Positions 16,072 through 24,981 are shown, counted from the stretch's first letter. The stretch: 64,000 nt of DNA from Azospirillum sp. OGB3 (GCF_014192915.1 NZ_JACHYN010000011.1:62001-126000), one strand, 5' to 3'. The notes: generated by a model not told the origin, from the letters alone. Translations and numbers: made by a program.

Positions 16072-17231
16072 ACGTACAGGTAGCAGGCGAAGGCCGCGAT
16101 CCAGGCCGCACCGGCCCCTTCCAGGGCGGTCCAGTAGAGGCCGCCCGGCAGTTCGGGGGCCAGCACCCGCAGCAGGGCGGCGGCGGTCACCAGGACGTAG
16201 GCGGCCACGGTCGGGCGGGTCACCACCAGCATTCGCCCGGTGTGGCCGAGCGAGGCCCGCGTCATCACCGCCACAATCATCGTGGCGAAGGCTCCCGCCG
16301 TCAGGGCATGGACCCAGGCGGAGTTGTCCACGCCCACTCCGAGCAGATGCGCGGCCTTCAGCGCCAGCGCCGCCGGCACCCAGGCGTAGCCGAGATGCAG
16401 CACCCACAGGATCGGCTGGTCGAGCGTCTTCGCCGGCTGCCAGCCCGTCAGCCGCAGGGCGTGGGCGAGCGCCGCGACGAGCGCCAGCAGGCCGGCGATG
16501 GCGGTGCCCGGCAGGGCGAGGTCGGCGGGGATCATCAGCAGGGTCGCGACGAGCGTCACCTTCTCCACCCAGGGGCGGGAGACGACAGTGCCGTCCAGCC
16601 CGCGCAGCCGCAGGGCGTTGCGGGTGAAGGCCGGGACGATGCGCCCGCCGATCACCGCGACCATCATCAGCACGACGCCGATGGCCAGCGTCTCGCCCAG
16701 CGCGGTGCCGCCGGACAGCACACCCAGCCAATCCAGATGGAACAGCAGGTTGGCGGCGGTCAGCAGGCCCAGCAGAATGAGGAAGGCGGTGTTGCGGATC
16801 TTGCCCGCCGCGACCAGCGGGCCGGCCAGAGCGACGCCGAGCGCCGGCAGGAAGGCGAGGTCGAGGATGGCCGCAACCGGCAGCGGCACGCCGATGAAGG
16901 GCAGCAGCGCCACCCGCCCGGCCAGCCAAAGCGCCGTCAGGCCGGCGAGCGGCAGGCCGGACAGCGCCTTGGTTCCCGTCCAGCTCGGCACGGCGGTCAG
17001 CAGGAAACCGGCCACCGCGGCGACCACGAAGGCGAACAGCATCTCGTGTGCATGCCAGGAGGCCGCCGGGACGGCGCCGTCCGGCCAGGACCCGGTCGCC
17101 AGCACGGCGATCCAGGCGGCCAGCAGGACGGGCGCGGCAAGGCCGGAGAGCAGGAAGAAGGGCCGGAACCCATAGGCGAAGATCAGGGGCACCGGAGGGC
17201 GATCGGGCTGGTCGGCAACGGAACTGGTCAT
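16023..17231 (-). CDS. nnrS: NnrS family haem-copper membrane protein (copy 2)
   Basis: This 402-residue polytopic protein (about 12 helices) matches NnrS well: FAYGFRPFFLLSGLAAP at the start, WHAHEMLFAFVVAAVAGFLL with the conserved His pair, VAVIGGRIVPAFTRNAL, and WVLHLGYAW. NnrS lowers nitric-oxide toxicity and is usually controlled by NO- or oxygen-sensing FNR/CRP regulators. A perfect TTTGACC-N2-GGTCAAA palindrome lies 66 bases upstream of the ATG (17297-17312). It overlaps the convergent HAD gene by 49 bases. Its neighbours mog and ccoG point to a microaerobic/denitrification-linked region. Confidence 0.9.
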   Translation of the reverse strand: MTSSVADQPDRPPVPLIFAYGFRPFFLLSGLAAPVLLAAWIAVLATGSWPDGAVPAASWHAHEMLFAFVVAAVAGFLLTAVPSWTGTKALSGLPLAGLTALWLAGRVALLPFIGVPLPVAAILDLAFLPALGVALAGPLVAAGKIRNTAFLILLGLLTAANLLFHLDWLGVLSGGTALGETLAIGVVLMMVAVIGGRIVPAFTRNALRLRGLDGTVVSRPWVEKVTLVATLLMIPADLALPGTAIAGLLALVAALAHALRLTGWQPAKTLDQPILWVLHLGYAWVPAALALKAAHLLGVGVDNSAWVHALTAGAFATMIVAVMTRASLGHTGRMLVVTRPTVAAYVLVTAAALLRVLAPELPGGLYWTALEGAGAAWIAAFACYLYVYAPILLAPRADGRPG

Positions 17232-17296
17232 GGCGTTCCCCGCGCGTTGGAGGCATCGGTCATGCCGTCACACTGCGCCGGGGGCGGTCACCCTTC

Positions 17297-17312
17297 TTTG
17301 ACCGCGGTCAAA
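17297..17312. promoter_or_regulatory. FNR/NnrR-type box upstream of nnrS
   Basis: TTTGACCGCGGTCAAA is a perfect 16-base palindrome. The TTGAC-N4-GTCAA form matches FNR/Dnr/NnrR-type sites rather than strict TTGAT-N4-ATCAA. It lies 66-81 bases before the nnrS ATG, consistent with activation from near -41.5. Confidence 0.7.
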
Positions 17313-17358
17313 CAGAATCCCTGCAAACAGAATCCGTCACATTGGAGAAAAGCCGCGG

Positions 17359-17925
17359 TCAGACCGTGATGCCGTTTTCAGCCATCAGGCGCTTCAGCGC
17401 GTCGCGGGCGGGCGCGTCCAGAACGGGAAGGCCGTCGCGGGCGGTCAGCACGAAAGCGCCGGGATCGGCCAGGGTGCGCAGGGCGAAACCGCCCACGCGC
17501 GGCGGGCCGCTGCTCAGCGGCGCGTCCTCGTAGATCGGCGAGAAGGTGCAGCCCAGGAGCATGGCGCGGGCGATCAGCGCCTCGTCCGTCGAGCCGCCCG
17601 ACGCCGGGCTGTTGATGCCGAACAGCAGCCGCTCGGCCTCGCCGCTGGTGACCAGCCCGCGCTCCTGCAGGATGTCCACCATGGCGGAGGTGGTCATCAC
17701 CGGTGCGGCGCGGCCCTTCCAGCAGAAGCGCCCGTCGTCCCATCCGATGTCCAGGCAGCGGTAGATCATGTGCGGATCGGCACCGCCCGGCGACCCGGCG
17801 ACGATGTAGTTGACCCGAAGCAACCCGTTCCACGCCCCGGCTGGAGCGACGATGCAGGAAACACCGCGCCGGGTCAGGCGCAGATAGGTGTCGTTGATGC
17901 CCGAAGGCTCGAAATCGAACAGCAT
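17359..17925 (-). CDS. Hypothetical protein, unknown family
   Basis: The 188-residue soluble protein starts at an ATG preceded by AAGGTGA. Visible stretches are MLFDFEPSGINDTYLRLTRR, YIVAGSPGGADPHMIYRCLD, DGRFCWKGRA and GGFALRTLADPGAFVLTARDG. It has no signal peptide, membrane helix or known motif. It lies between mog and nnrS on the same strand, with a 129-base gap to mog, and could respond to the same redox conditions. Function is not assigned. Confidence 0.6.
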   Translation of the reverse strand: MLFDFEPSGINDTYLRLTRRGVSCIVAPAGAWNGLLRVNYIVAGSPGGADPHMIYRCLDIGWDDGRFCWKGRAAPVMTTSAMVDILQERGLVTSGEAERLLFGINSPASGGSTDEALIARAMLLGCTFSPIYEDAPLSSGPPRVGGFALRTLADPGAFVLTARDGLPVLDAPARDALKRLMAENGITV

Positions 17926-18054
17926 GGCTGGCTCACCTTGATCGGGGACCCCGCTCCCCTCGAACGAAAAAGGTGAGCATGGGTTCCCGCAAGGCAACAT
18001 GGCCATGCGTATGGTATTCCTCTCCGCACGCGCAAAAAGGGTATAGGCAAAAGC

Positions 18055-18594
18055 TCAGGACTTCGGGCGGAATGCCTTGCAGACCAATGGGTCAGTGTCG
18101 ATGCGCGCCGCGCCGATCAGATCGAGGCAATACGGAATTGCCGGAAAGACCGCCATCAGGCAGTCGTGGATGGCGGAAGGCTTGCCCGGAAGGTTCACGA
18201 TCAGGCTGGAACCGCGGATTCCGGCGGTCTGGCGCGACAGGATGGCGGTCGGGACCACGGTCAGGCTGACCGACCGCATCAGTTCGCCGAAGCCAGGCAT
18301 CATCTTTTCGCAGACCTGCTCCGTCGCCTCCGGCGTCACGTCGCGCGGGGCGGGGCCGGTGCCGCCGGTGGTGACGATCAGGTCGCAACGCTCCCGGTCG
18401 GCCAGATCGATCAGGGTGGCGGCGATGCCCTCGCGGTCGTCGGGGATGACGCGGGCCACCGCTTCCCAGGGGGAGGCGACGATGCGCGTCAGCTCCTCCC
18501 GGATGGCCGGGCCGCCCTTGTCCTCGTAGATGCCCTGGCTGGCCCGGTCGGACACGGTGACGATGCCGATGCGGGCGGGCTGTGCGGAGGTCAT
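18055..18594 (-). CDS. mog: Molybdopterin adenylyltransferase
   Basis: The 179-residue MogA-type enzyme adenylylates molybdopterin before molybdate insertion. Motifs are IGIVTVSDRASQGIYEDKGG at the N-terminus, TTGGTGPAPRDVTPEA (substrate loop), MPGFGELMR and IVNLPGKPSAI. Length and PRDVTPEAT fit MogA rather than the shorter MoaB. It lies 32 bases after ccoG on the same strand and is probably co-transcribed. Mo-cofactor demand in the cell includes the CoxL-like protein at 2-4 kb. Confidence 0.93.
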   Translation of the reverse strand: MTSAQPARIGIVTVSDRASQGIYEDKGGPAIREELTRIVASPWEAVARVIPDDREGIAATLIDLADRERCDLIVTTGGTGPAPRDVTPEATEQVCEKMMPGFGELMRSVSLTVVPTAILSRQTAGIRGSSLIVNLPGKPSAIHDCLMAVFPAIPYCLDLIGAARIDTDPLVCKAFRPKS

Positions 18595-18626
18595 GGGCGG
18601 CGGTCCTTATGGAGTGTCCGGCAGGC

Positions 18627-20090
18627 TTACTTGCTGCCCGGCGCCAGGAACACGCTCTTGTAGCTGTCCCGGTCGCCGTTGTTGGTGTCGGTCAGCTGGA
18701 AGGTGACCGGAGTGGAGGCGTCCGGCACGGAGTCGCGCGGAACCGTGACGTAGACGCGGTAGGTCGCCACGCTGTCCGGGGAGGCGGAGATGTGGCTGAC
18801 CGCGCTGCCGCTGTCCTCGTCGCGCTCGCCCACCACCTTCACCTCGGCGCCGGCGATGCCGGCGGCGGCCAGCGTGTAGGAACGGTCCTGCCGGGTCTTG
18901 TTGGAGACCTTGAAGGTGTAGGCGTTGCGGATGGTGCCGTCCTGCAGCGTGACGAAGAGCGGGGCGCGGTCGCGCTGCACGGCGATGTCCAGCCGCGGGC
19001 GCAGCGCGTAGCTCCAGGCCATGGCGCCGGTGATCACCAGCATCAGCAGCCCGTAGACGATGGTGCGCGGGCGGATCAGCCGCCACTGGTAGGTCTTGCC
19101 CTGGGCGCGGGTGTCCTGGGCGGCCAGGCTGTCGAAGCGGATCAGGCCCTTCGGCAGCTCCTGCGACACCATGATGTTGTCGCAGGCGTCGGCGCACAGG
19201 CCGCAATTGATGCAGTCCGCCTGCTCGCCGGTGCGGATGTCGACGCCGACCGGGCAGACCTGCACGCACTGGCCGCAGTCGATGCAGTCCCCGAAGCCCT
19301 TGGAACGGCGCTCGTCCCAGCTCTGCGACTTGCGCTTCGGGCCGCGGGTGTCGCCGCGCAGCGTGTCGTAGGTGACGACGAGGCTGTGCTCGTCCAGCAT
19401 CGCGGTCTGGATGCGCGGCCACGGGCACATGTAGTAGCACATCTGCTCGCGCGTCCAGCCGGCCATGACGTAGGTCATGCCCGCGAACAGCGCGAAGAAG
19501 CCCGCCGCCTCGTAGGACGCGTTGAAGGTCAGCAGATCGACGGCGAGCCGCGGCGCGTCGGTGAAGAAGGCGACGAAGCCGAAGCCGGTGATGACGGACA
19601 GCGCCAGCCAGCCGGCGTGCTTGCCGGTCTTGCGCAGGACCTTCTTCGCGCTCCACTGGGCCTTGTCCAGGCGGATGCGCTCCGCCCGGTCGCCCTCGAA
19701 AGCGCGCTCGATCCAGACGAACAGGTCGGTCCACACCGTCTGCGGGCAGGTGAAGCCGCACCACACGCGCCCGGCCAGCGCCGTCGCCAGGAACAGCCCC
19801 AGCGCCGCCACGATCAGGACGCCGGTCAGGTAGTAGATCTCCTGCGGCCAGATCTCGATCCAGAAGATGAAGAAGCGGGGCGTCGTCAGGTCGAACAGCA
19901 CCGCCTGGGCCGGCGCGTCGGGGCCGCGTTCCCAGCGAATCCACGGGGCGATGAAGAAGACTGCCAGAAGCACCCAGGTCAGGATGGTCTTCCACCGCCG
20001 GTAGCGTCCGGAGACGGCCTTCGGGTGGATCTTCTTCTGGCTTTCGAAAAACTGGATTTTCGCCGGCGTGACAGCGCTTCCGTCTGGCAT
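18627..20090 (-). CDS. ccoG: Cytochrome c oxidase cbb3-type accessory protein CcoG (FixG/RdxA)
   Basis: This 487-residue membrane iron-sulfur protein is linked to copper delivery for cbb3 oxidase assembly. It has about five membrane helices, CGFTCPQTVW in an early loop, CYYMCPW, two 4Fe-4S motifs (CIDCGQCVQVCP and CINCGLCADAC, about 250-290) and a C-terminal Ig-like periplasmic domain. The ATG at 20090 (MPDGSAV) is preferred over an upstream TTG at 20132. No ccoNOPQ or ccoHIS genes are present here, so this copy is detached from its usual operon. A perfect FNR box lies 67 bases upstream of the ATG. Confidence 0.95.
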   Translation of the reverse strand: MPDGSAVTPAKIQFFESQKKIHPKAVSGRYRRWKTILTWVLLAVFFIAPWIRWERGPDAPAQAVLFDLTTPRFFIFWIEIWPQEIYYLTGVLIVAALGLFLATALAGRVWCGFTCPQTVWTDLFVWIERAFEGDRAERIRLDKAQWSAKKVLRKTGKHAGWLALSVITGFGFVAFFTDAPRLAVDLLTFNASYEAAGFFALFAGMTYVMAGWTREQMCYYMCPWPRIQTAMLDEHSLVVTYDTLRGDTRGPKRKSQSWDERRSKGFGDCIDCGQCVQVCPVGVDIRTGEQADCINCGLCADACDNIMVSQELPKGLIRFDSLAAQDTRAQGKTYQWRLIRPRTIVYGLLMLVITGAMAWSYALRPRLDIAVQRDRAPLFVTLQDGTIRNAYTFKVSNKTRQDRSYTLAAAGIAGAEVKVVGERDEDSGSAVSHISASPDSVATYRVYVTVPRDSVPDASTPVTFQLTDTNNGDRDSYKSVFLAPGSK

Positions 20091-20156
20091 ATCGTCTGCC
20101 TTGGCTCCGGATAGGGACGCAAGACCGGACAATAGCGGACAGGACCCGATCGCCTC

Positions 20157-20170
20157 TTGATCGGGATCAA
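20157..20170. promoter_or_regulatory. FNR/FixK box upstream of ccoG
   Basis: TTGATCGGGATCAA matches the TTGAT-N4-ATCAA anaerobox exactly and lies 67-80 bases before the ccoG ATG. FixK/FNR control of ccoG is well established in alphaproteobacteria. Confidence 0.85.
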
Positions 20171-20186
20171 GACGAGAACGGATTCG

Positions 20187-20215
20187 AAAAATCCATATGG
20201 ATTATAAGGATTTTT
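20187..20215 (-). terminator. AT-rich hairpin downstream of the DUF454 gene
   Basis: AAAAATCC (20187-20194) pairs with GGATTTTT (20208-20215). An overlapping 14-base palindrome AATCCATATGGATT spans 20190-20203. For the leftward DUF454 transcript this gives a stem followed by T residues, so a weak intrinsic terminator is plausible. Confidence 0.45.
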
Positions 20216-20274
20216 CAGCGGCGCTGGTGACCGGCCGGGATCGCCGGCTGTAATACGTCCATCGGCCGATTGGC

Positions 20275-20766
20275 TCAAGCTTCGTTTCGCAATGCGGAAA
20301 CGTTTCCGCCCTCCGCCGCCGCGACGCCGTCGGGCGCCGCGTCCTGTGGTCCCGGCCGGGAGGGAGAGGGGCGGGTGACGATGTAGACGGCGACCGCCGC
20401 CATGCAGGTTCCGGCCAGGATGGGGACCAGCGGCCGACTGGCGGTCAGGGCCACGATCGCCCAACTCGCGCTCATGCCGATCAGCGCCGCCGCCTTGGCC
20501 TTGCGAGGGATCGCTCCTTCGGACTGCCAGTCGCGCAGCAGCGGGCCGAAGCGCGGGTCGCGGTACAGCCGGTCGCGGAGCGCCGGGCTGCTCTTGGCAA
20601 AGGCCCCGGCTGCCAACAGCAGGAACGGGGTGGTCGGCAGGAGCGGCAGCACCGTCCCGGCGATGCCCAGCCCGACCGCGGCGTAGCCCAGCGCCAGCCA
20701 CAGCCGGCGCCGCAGGGGGGAGGCGCAGACGGGGGCGTCCTCAGGAAGGGCGGTCGGGTCATCCAT
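20275..20766 (-). CDS. ybaN: YbaN family (DUF454) inner membrane protein
   Basis: The 163-residue protein has the DUF454 signature GTVLPLLPTTPFLLLAAGAFAKSS near residues 36-59 and DPRFGPLLRDWQSEGAIPRKAK, with about three to four membrane helices. Function is unknown; members sit in the inner membrane. The C-terminal 25-30 residues are Pro/Ala/Gly-rich and nonconserved. The gene follows the YqaA-type gene by 18 bases and is likely its operon partner. Confidence 0.88.
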   Translation of the reverse strand: MDDPTALPEDAPVCASPLRRRLWLALGYAAVGLGIAGTVLPLLPTTPFLLLAAGAFAKSSPALRDRLYRDPRFGPLLRDWQSEGAIPRKAKAAALIGMSASWAIVALTASRPLVPILAGTCMAAVAVYIVTRPSPSRPGPQDAAPDGVAAAEGGNVSALRNEA

Positions 20767-20784
20767 GAGGTGAAGATAGAACGC

Positions 20785-21210
20785 TCACACGGCCAGGACC
20801 AGCACCGCGTAGCGGGCGGCCTTGCCCGCCGTGACCAGCAGCAGGAACAGCCGGAGGTCCACCCGCAGGATGCCGGCCACCAGCGTCAGCGGATCGCCGA
20901 TAAAGGGCATCCAGGCCAGCAGAAGCGACCACACCCCGAAGCGCTGATACCAGCCGGTGGCCCGCACCACCATCGACGCGGGAACCGGAAACCAGCGGCG
21001 GTCCTGGAAATGCATCAGGTAGCGCCCGAGCGCCCAATTGACCACAGACCCCAGCACGTTGCCCACCGTGGCGAACAGCAGGAGCGCCAGATGGTCGTAA
21101 TGGCCGGAGGCGTGCATGCCGACCAGCAGGATTTCCGATTGGGCCGGAAAGATGGTCGCGGCCAGGAACGCGGTCAGGAACAGCCCGCCGTAGGCGGCAA
21201 TCTCGGACAT
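20785..21210 (-). CDS. YqaA family membrane protein (SNARE-associated/DedA-like)
   Basis: The 141-residue protein has about four helices and YqaA-type motifs: FLAATIFPAQSEILLVGMHA, LLLFATVGNVLGSVVNWALG, and WYQRFGVWSLLLAWMPFIGDP. The FIGDPLTLVAG segment is the re-entrant loop shared with DedA/VTT proteins, which move or scramble lipids or maintain membrane potential. Role unproven. It starts the yqaA-ybaN pair and is divergent from a histidine kinase gene (203-base gap). A second YqaA-like gene lies at 27902-28480, more distant in sequence. Confidence 0.85.
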   Translation of the reverse strand: MSEIAAYGGLFLTAFLAATIFPAQSEILLVGMHASGHYDHLALLLFATVGNVLGSVVNWALGRYLMHFQDRRWFPVPASMVVRATGWYQRFGVWSLLLAWMPFIGDPLTLVAGILRVDLRLFLLLVTAGKAARYAVLVLAV

Positions 21211-21413
21211 GCGGCGGTCGGTCCTTCCGGGCTCGGGGGTGGCGGAGGCTAGAACATGGGTGTGCATACAGGAATGCGGGAGGCGCCATGGTGCGGCCGC
21301 GTTGATCTGGTGTAGATTCATTTTGACTGGATTCGCAGCGGATGGATTCGGGGCGTCCGACCAGATCTTGGCTGGCGGGCGCCGTCTTGGGGAAATGAGG
21401 GGAGTGTTCGCGG

Positions 21414-23375
21414 ATGGCCGCTGCCGGCCTTGCCCGCTTCGATGCCGAGGGGCGTCTGATCTGGGCCAACGCCGCCTTCCGGGCGTCGCTGGGCGGTTGC
21501 CCGGGGGACAGGCTCGACGCCCTTCTGGCCGCGCTTCCGGTGCAGGGTGGCGGTGCCGGGGCGGCAGGCCGGCTGCGCGCCGGACAACCGTTGATCCTTG
21601 TGTCGCCCGACGGTGGTCCGCATGCGACGCTGATCCCCGCCGAGGGTGAGGGCGGCGAGCTGGTGCTGACCCTCACCGATGGCAGCGTTGCCCCGGCGGG
21701 GCCTCCGGATGAGACGGGCTTCATCGGACTGGAGGGACTGCTGGGCGACCGGGCCGGCGAGGCGGAGCGGGCGATCATGCAGGCCATCGCCGTGCCCTTG
21801 GTGGTGACGCGGCTGTCCGACGGTCTGGTCATGGCGGTCAACCAGCCCGCCGGGCTGCTGTTCAAGGTGCCGCTCGACGATGTGGTCGGACGCAGCTTCG
21901 CAAAGGCCTACTACACCGACCCGGCGGAGCGGGAGCGGCTGCTCGCCGCCCTGCGCGACGGGGCGGGCGGCGTGGACGGCTTCGAGACGCGGCTGTGCCG
22001 GCCCGACGGCAGCGATCTCTGGGCGATGGTCTCCGCGCGGCGGTTCCGGTTCCGGGGCGAGGACGCCATGCTCGCCTGCATCAGCGACATCTCCGCCCGC
22101 AAGCGCACCGAACAGGCGCTCGAAGCCCAGTGGGACCAGACGCGGGCGGTCCTCAACGGGCTGGGCCAGGGGGTGATGGCTTTCGACCGGGGGCTCCGCC
22201 TCGTCGCCTGGAACGGGCGGGCTGGTGAGCTTCTCGGGCTGGAACCGGAGTTTCTGACCTACCACAGGCCCTATGGCACCATCGCCGGGAGGGTCGGGGA
22301 GGGGGTGGCCTTCGGCCCGGGGGGCGTGTGCCCCGACACCTCGTCCGGAGCGGGCCGGGCAGGAAGCGGTCCGTCCGCAGCGTTGGGATCGCCGCTTCCT
22401 GCCCGGCCCGCTCCGGACGAGCGGTCATGGGAGTGCACACGGTCCGACGGGCAGGTGCTGGAATGCCTGATCCGGCCCCTGCCCGACGGCGGCTTTGTCC
22501 TCACCCACACCGACGTGTCGGAACGGGTCCATGCGGAGGAGCGCGCCCACGCGGCGCGGAAGGAGGCCGAGCGCGCGCTCCGCAACCTGAAGGAGGCGCA
22601 GGCCCATCTGATCCAGTCCGAGAAGATGGCCGCGCTCGGCTCGCTGGTGGCGGGGGTGGCGCACGAAATCAACACCCCCATCGGCATCGCCCTAACCGGC
22701 GCCTCGCTGGTGGCGGAGCGCACCCGCCTCATCCGGCGCGATTTCGAGGCGGGAACGCTGCGCCGGCCCGACTTCGCCGACTTCCTCGACACGGCGGGGG
22801 AGGCGGCGCAGCTGATGCTGCTGAACATCGACCGCGCCGCCCAGCTGATCCAGAGCTTCAAGCAGATCGCCGTGGACCAGGCGAGCGAGGAGCGCCGCGT
22901 CTTCGACTTGCGCGACTATATCGACGAGGTGCTGCGCAGCCTGGGCGTCCGCATCAAGCGGGCGGCCCACGGCGTGGAGGTGGATTGCCCGGCGGATCTG
23001 CTGATCGACGGCTATCCGGGGGCGCTCAGCCAGGTGCTGACCAACCTTGTCATGAACTCGATCATTCACGGCTACGCGCCGGGGCAGCACGGGACGCTGC
23101 GCGTCGCCGTGCGCTCGGTGGGTGCCGACGAGGTCGAGCTGGTCTACGCCGACGACGGACGCGGCATCCCGCCCGCACTCCACGGGAAGGTGTTCGAGCC
23201 CTTCTTCACCACCAGCCGTGGAGCGGGCGGCAGCGGGTTGGGTCTGAACATCGTCTACAACATCGCCACCCGCAAGCTGAAGGGCCGCATCGCGCTCGAC
23301 AGCGCGCCGGGCCGCGGCACGGCCTTCACCTTGCGCTTTCCCCGCGTCGCGCCGGCGGAGCGTGCCACCGCCTGA
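21414..23375 (+). CDS. PAS-domain soluble sensor histidine kinase with an in-frame palindromic insert
   Basis: The 653-residue protein has no membrane helix. An N-terminal PAS-like stretch (about 1-80) is followed by a PAS/PAC domain (about 105-230, ending DISARKRTEQAL), a second PAS (about 240-370), a dimerisation helix with phospho-His417 in VAHEINTP, and an HATPase domain (NLVMNSIIHGY, DDGRGIPP, FEPFFTTSRGAGGSGLGL). It resembles cytoplasmic or oxygen/redox-sensing kinases. No partner response regulator adjoins it. Residues about 310-336 in the second PAS derive from a perfect inverted repeat (22341-22420), giving the low-complexity run GAGRAGSGPSAALGSPLPAR. This may alter sensing but keeps the frame. 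Confidence 0.88.
   Translation: MAAAGLARFDAEGRLIWANAAFRASLGGCPGDRLDALLAALPVQGGGAGAAGRLRAGQPLILVSPDGGPHATLIPAEGEGGELVLTLTDGSVAPAGPPDETGFIGLEGLLGDRAGEAERAIMQAIAVPLVVTRLSDGLVMAVNQPAGLLFKVPLDDVVGRSFAKAYYTDPAERERLLAALRDGAGGVDGFETRLCRPDGSDLWAMVSARRFRFRGEDAMLACISDISARKRTEQALEAQWDQTRAVLNGLGQGVMAFDRGLRLVAWNGRAGELLGLEPEFLTYHRPYGTIAGRVGEGVAFGPGGVCPDTSSGAGRAGSGPSAALGSPLPARPAPDERSWECTRSDGQVLECLIRPLPDGGFVLTHTDVSERVHAEERAHAARKEAERALRNLKEAQAHLIQSEKMAALGSLVAGVAHEINTPIGIALTGASLVAERTRLIRRDFEAGTLRRPDFADFLDTAGEAAQLMLLNIDRAAQLIQSFKQIAVDQASEERRVFDLRDYIDEVLRSLGVRIKRAAHGVEVDCPADLLIDGYPGALSQVLTNLVMNSIIHGYAPGQHGTLRVAVRSVGADEVELVYADDGRGIPPALHGKVFEPFFTTSRGAGGSGLGLNIVYNIATRKLKGRIALDSAPGRGTAFTLRFPRVAPAERATA
22341..22420. 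repeat. 80-bp palindromic element inside the histidine kinase coding region
   Basis: A 29-base arm at 22341-22369 is the exact reverse complement of 22392-22420, with a 22-base spacer. It lies inside the second PAS domain and is translated in frame. The perfect arms and the low-complexity peptide they encode suggest an inserted palindromic element rather than ordinary coding sequence. Confidence 0.85.
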
Positions 23376-23390
23376 GGTCCGCTCGATGCT

Positions 23391-24833
23391 TCACTGCGCG
23401 TCCACCCAGGCGATGCGCAGGATGTTGGTGTTGCCGGGGGTGCCGAAGGGCACGCCGGCGGTGATGACCAGCCGCTGCCCCTCCACCGCCAGCCCGTCCT
23501 CGTAGGCGCAGCGGGCGGCCTTCTGGACCATCTCGTTGAAGTCGGCCACGTCGGCGGAATGCACGCTGTGCACCCCGTAGGCGAGCTGGAGCCGCCGCGC
23601 CGTCTCCAGGCTGGAGGTCAGGCACATGATCGGCACCTCCGGCCGCTCGCGGGCGGCGCGCAGGGTGGTGGAGCCGCTGGTGGTGTAGGTGACGATGGCC
23701 GCGGCCTGGATGGTGTGGGCGACCTGCCGCGCCGCGGCGGTGACGGCGTCGGTCGAGGTCTGCTGCGGGTCGGGATGCTGGGCGTCGGTGATGGTGCGGT
23801 AGAGCGGGTCCTGCTCCACCCGGCGGGCGATGCGGTCCATCATCGACACCGCCTCGATGGGGTAGGTGCCCGCCGCCGTCTCGGCCGAGAGCATCACCGC
23901 GTCCGCCCCGTCATAGACCGCAGTCGCCACGTCCGACGCCTCGGCGCGGGTGGGGGCGGGGGAGCCGATCATCGATTCGAGCATCTGTGTCGCGACGATC
24001 ACCGGCTTTCCGGCCTTGCGCGATTCGCGGATGATCCGCTTCTGGATGCTCGGCACGTCCTCCGCCGGCATTTCCACGCCGAGGTCGCCGCGGGCGACCA
24101 TCACGCCATCCGACAACTCGACGATGCGCTCCAGATGCTGGATGGCCTGCGGCTTCTCCATCTTCGACAGCAGGGCGGCGCGCCCGGCGACCAGCTTGCG
24201 CGCCTCGGCCACATCCTCCGGCCGCTGCACGAAGGACAGGGCCACCCAATCCACCCCCTGGTCGAGCGCGAAGGCCAGATCCTCGTGATCCTTCGGGGTC
24301 AGCGGCGTCAGCGGCAGGACGACGCCCGGCACGTTGACGCCCTTGCGGTCGGACAGGCGGCTGCCGGACAGCACGACGCAGTCGGCATGGTCCGGGCTGC
24401 AATCGACGACGCGCAGGCGGACCTTGCCGTCGTCCACCAGCAGTTCCGCCTCCGGTTCCAGAGCCGCGAAGATCTCCGGGTGGGGCAGGCCGACGCGGGT
24501 CGCGTCGCCCGGCTCGGTAGAGAGGTCGAGGCGGAGGCGGTGCCCCGGCTCGACGGTGACCGGACCTTCGGCGAAGGTGCCGAGCCGCAGCTTCGGCCCC
24601 TGCAGGTCGGCCATGACCGCGATGGGGTGGTCGAGTTCCGCCTCCAGCGCGCGCAGCGTGGCGAGGCGCTGGCCATGGTCCTCGTGCGTGCCGTGGCTGA
24701 AGTTCAGGCGGAAGACGTCCACGCCCGCCTCGAACAGCGCGCGGATCATCTCCGGCGTCGCGGTGGCCGGCCCCAGCGTGGCGACGATCTTGGTCAGGCG
24801 GAAGCGCCGGAAGGGGATGCCTTTGCGGGTCAT
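23391..24833 (-). CDS. pyk: Pyruvate kinase
   Basis: The 480-residue enzyme converts phosphoenolpyruvate and ADP to pyruvate and ATP. Clear motifs are TKIVATLGPAT at the start, FRLNFSHGTHEDH, ADLQGPKLRLG, SKMEKPQAI (catalytic Lys), VMVARGDLGVEMPAE and MLESMIGSPAPTRAEASDVA. The C-terminal allosteric domain is present (TTSGSTTLRAARERP). Length is normal. It is divergent from rpsM. On the minus strand TTGACA at 24912-24917 could be its -35, with only a weak -10 (TTGAGA, 24890-24895). Confidence 0.97.
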   Translation of the reverse strand: MTRKGIPFRRFRLTKIVATLGPATATPEMIRALFEAGVDVFRLNFSHGTHEDHGQRLATLRALEAELDHPIAVMADLQGPKLRLGTFAEGPVTVEPGHRLRLDLSTEPGDATRVGLPHPEIFAALEPEAELLVDDGKVRLRVVDCSPDHADCVVLSGSRLSDRKGVNVPGVVLPLTPLTPKDHEDLAFALDQGVDWVALSFVQRPEDVAEARKLVAGRAALLSKMEKPQAIQHLERIVELSDGVMVARGDLGVEMPAEDVPSIQKRIIRESRKAGKPVIVATQMLESMIGSPAPTRAEASDVATAVYDGADAVMLSAETAAGTYPIEAVSMMDRIARRVEQDPLYRTITDAQHPDPQQTSTDAVTAAARQVAHTIQAAAIVTYTTSGSTTLRAARERPEVPIMCLTSSLETARRLQLAYGVHSVHSADVADFNEMVQKAARCAYEDGLAVEGQRLVITAGVPFGTPGNTNILRIAWVDAQ

Positions 24834-24981
24834 GGGACTGCCTTCTGATATGTGCCGTTCGGGTTGTTCCGTTCGGGGCGGGCCGTTCATCTCAAGTTCT
24901 GCCGTCCGGCTTGTCAACCGCGGCCATCCTCCCCACAATGGTCGGGCACCGGGAAAAGCACGGTAACGCCGCAGAACGGCC

